NCBI GenBank assembly: GCA_036426205.1
Contig: WSYH01000661.1
Span: 62,001 to 126,000 of the forward strand
Length of the DNA: 64,000 nucleotides
Origin: Ascaphus truei
Lineage: Eukaryota > Chordata > Amphibia > Anura > Ascaphidae
Direction of reading: 5' to 3'
Positions 61,536 to 64,000 of this stretch are shown one piece after another; positions within the stretch are counted from its first letter, which is position 1, and every line of letters begins with the position of its first letter. The position numbers and the translations under genes are program-made. Below the pieces are notes generated by a model. It had not been told where the DNA came from, made no database searches, and worked only from the letters and a program-made list of their open reading frames with translations.

Positions 61536-63420
61536 TGTAGCTAAAATCGCTGGGGAAAAGCCTGATCTTTACAGTATGTGTGGTCTATTTAACCCATAAG
61601 CTATAACAGCAGGGTGCCATGCATAAGGCTATCTCCACATAGCGACAGTGTAAGCAATGTGTAAAAACTGACAAGCTAAATGGGGAAGGAAATGCATATA
61701 TTATTTACCTATTACGAGCTCTGTATTGACAGAGACTCTTAAACCTTAATCCACTGAGTGGATGTTTCTCTGTTGGCTGTGGGCATATAATTGTTGGATT
61801 AAAACTTTCTTATAATCCTATTTTCTTTTCATTGGTATGTGGATAATTTTTACCTGAATATCAAAGTATTCATTCACAGCCTTGCTAAGCTGACCAAAGG
61901 CTGCACATAATGTTCCTGCAATAAACACTCCTTAGGTTAAATTTGGGTGTTATTTTTATACCATATGTGTACTATGTAGAAGGAATAATGCATGCATACT
62001 AATTTGGGGATTATATTTCCTACGCATCTGGGATACCTGTGGTGGGCCTTAGAGGAGCCCTATCTACCCTCTTTAACACCGTGTCACCCTCACCTTATTT
62101 TTAATACACTTGTATATACCCTACACTTAAGGCTACACTATCTATTGTTCTCCAATAATTTTTTTTCGTTTTGCGTCGTTGGGCACTTAGGCTACCAGTT
62201 TGGGATTATACATTGTCCCATCTTTTGTTGCCCCATTGAGTGCAATAGTGGGGTTCTTCTCTAGCTTGGATTATTATCCAGACTAGATTTTTGTGCATGT
62301 TATTTTTCTGACTGTTTAATATTTACTGTACTAACGGTTTGGTTATGGATTAGCCAGCCAGCCTGATAGAAAGGCTTGCAGTGTTAGTAAATTCTCCCAA
62401 TGTGGAGCAGGATTTATTTTTCTATAATTTATTTATGCCTTAAAGGGACAGTGTGCCCACATGTTTAGTTATGCTGTGGAGAAATAAAGCCACTCAATAT
62501 TTACTTTAACCTGAAACTACACATGTGGACTATTGCCTGACCTCGGATACAGGCCGTCCTGCCACAGGGAGCTGGTCCATGAGCTCGCAGGGGCAAGGTA
62601 TCTGACAACCAGGGGTTCATCCAAAATGTGTTGGCAAATCCCGTGAAACAAAATATAATAAAGCGCAATAAATATTGTGATATAATCAAGCTGCAGCCTA
62701 AACACCAGCGGTTTTCCCCAGAACCGCAAATTAAAAAAACCTAAACAAAACAGTGTTCATGGCGCAAAGTGATAAAACAGTTAATATGTGCAAATGAACC
62801 CAGTGTTAGTTAGCACTGAAAAACACATAATACTGTAACTCCAAGTAGAAGATTCTCCAGGTTAGCAGACTCTTTGTAGACCCTCATATAAAGAAACACA
62901 AATGCAAGGATATAGTACATTAACATTTACTTTAAGATGTCAAACAACACAGAGGGGATGGTAACACACTCACACTCTCCCCGCTGGTAAGTAAAGAAGA
63001 AGTGACTTTGGGAGCACTTCAACCGTTCTCCTTAGATAACAGAGGATGGGAGGGGGGGGGGAAGAGGGCGCAAAATAAACAATAAAGTGGCATAAGCTAA
63101 TTGTATCCCATATAATAGCTGAATGAGTAAATCAGTAGAGTACACAGTGAACCATCCACAGGTGTAAAAGGCATACAGAAGCAAATATGACAGAAATAAC
63201 AAAAATGGCAAAAAACAGAGAGATGCTAATAAATAAATGATGAATGAAAATAGGGAGGTGTAGGAATGAACTATCCTGACGGATCCGCCTATAGAGTCAA
63301 AACGGAACCTACTAAGCTGAAATTAAATAGCAGGTCCTATATTCCAGGATCCCTCTACCCAAATTCAAAGAAAAGAAGAAAATATAAATCCTTCATTCAA
63401 TCCATGTGGTGAAAGTGTGT
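61536..63420. other. AT-rich sequence without recognised genes
   Basis: About 1.9 kb with short ORFs only. The stretch from roughly 63260 to 63420 is probably the 3' part of the PLE fragment to its right (minus strand), and 62640-63250 may be its untranslated region. No hammerhead-like motif was found here. Confidence 0.4.
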
Positions 63421-63790
63421 TTAGCATATAAATCCACCTGCATTCGCATTGTCGTAATTTGATGTCCCAGTTGCCCTTGCGTGGACCCCAGGGTATATGC
63501 AATATGCCCATGAAACGTAAATGTGTATGTCATTTATGTGCCTAGCCACCGGCGTGTCAAGTTTATTCCGAACTGAACCTAGATGTTCCAAAATACGTAC
63601 TTTGAAGGCTCTGTGGGTTTCCCCAACGTATTGTTTACCATAAGAACATTGAATCAAATACACCACCCCAGTAGTGAGACAGTTAATAAAGTCTTAGGTG
63701 GTATAGATGATATGTGATGTGGGGTCGGTGAACGTTTTGCTGACTTTAATTGAAGGACCACAGGGTTTATTACCAAGCCATGTACGTTAA
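63421..63790 (-). pseudogene. Penelope-like element, GIY-YIG fragment of a different family
   Basis: The minus strand from about 63780 reads TWLGNKPCGPSIK-like linker text, a stop, then VYLIQCSYGKQYVGETHRAF, VRILEHLGSVRNKL and DTPVARHINDIH, a GIY-YIG nuclease domain. The wording differs from the other three PLEs (YGKQYVGET against CGLLYIGKT and CGYQYIGRT), so this is a third PLE lineage. It is truncated 5' and continues toward the window edge only as scraps. Confidence 0.8.
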
Positions 63791-64000
63791 AACCAGAGAC
63801 ATAACATAAAACACAGACAAAGCTCAGTGCACATCCAGAAAAACTTATATACGGTACAGTGCCTAAATATACATGTATAAATAACTAATAAATAAAATGG
63901 TCTTTTAGTTTAACATTTTGGCCAAATTGTTGTAAGCCCTTGAGCCAAACTTCACGGCAGACCACGTTTCAAGGGTCCCTACACTAATATAAATTCTTAA
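63791..64000. other. Window edge, unassigned
   Basis: AT-rich, no recognised feature. Confidence 0.4.

Noticed and set aside
1..64000. CRISPR arrays, bacterial operons or phage genes
   Set aside because: No spaced direct repeats of CRISPR type, no operon structure; all recognisable proteins are eukaryotic mobile-element proteins.
1..64000. tRNA or rRNA genes
   Set aside because: I saw no cloverleaf with A and B boxes and no rRNA-like conserved stretches, but I could not run a covariance search.

Overview
The window looks like an intergenic stretch of a large, repeat-packed vertebrate genome, most likely an anuran amphibian. It holds Penelope-like elements (PLEs) with GIY-YIG endonucleases, chromodomain Ty3/gypsy elements, an L2/CR1-type LINE, a Tc1 remnant, solo LTRs, many foldback elements and dinucleotide microsatellites. 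I found no conventional multi-exon host gene. Nearly every recognisable coding segment belongs to a mobile element, usually broken by frameshifts, stops or younger insertions. The species call is an inference from element content.

Layout. 0-8.2 kb: a diverged, imperfect palindrome carrying putative DNA-binding proteins: a short HTH-like ORF (one copy), an NLS/coiled-coil ORF followed by a BEN-like ORF (BEN-like part in both arms), and a forkhead-like ORF (both arms). It has no visible transposase and is the best candidate here for an undescribed system. 8.2-12.3 kb: hairpin repeats and LTRs. 12.3-17.7 kb: a chromodomain Ty3/gypsy pol split by an LTR fragment, a hairpin, a TA-flanked foldback element and a 1.2-kb solo LTR. 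17.7-23.2 kb: Tc1 remnant, PLE pieces and two foldback elements. 23.2-31.3 kb: AT repeats, a region of palindromic runs around CCATTGA/TCAATGG, a tandem repeat, a second PLE and a solo LTR. 31.4-37.2 kb: an LTR retrotransposon without pol. 39.0-52.6 kb: a minus-strand gypsy-type provirus with matching LTRs, split by a 2A-bearing LINE. 52.9-55.3 kb: LTR-gag-protease of the chromodomain gypsy family. 55.7-57.3 kb: a minus-strand coiled-coil ORF disrupted by a 207-bp hammerhead-bearing insertion. 57.7-61.5 kb: a nearly intact PLE. 63.4-63.8 kb: a fourth PLE fragment.

How the parts connect. Hammerhead-ribozyme-like motifs recur beside the PLEs, and those close to a PLE ORF lie in the sense orientation. 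They fall into a C3/G8 group and a U3/A8 group, which looks like covariation of the core pair. A GC-rich foldback family with TA target duplications has at least seven copies. One interrupts the forkhead-like gene, and another carries a segment of the palindrome's centre, which hints at a shared mobilisation history. All domain calls were made by eye, without searches.
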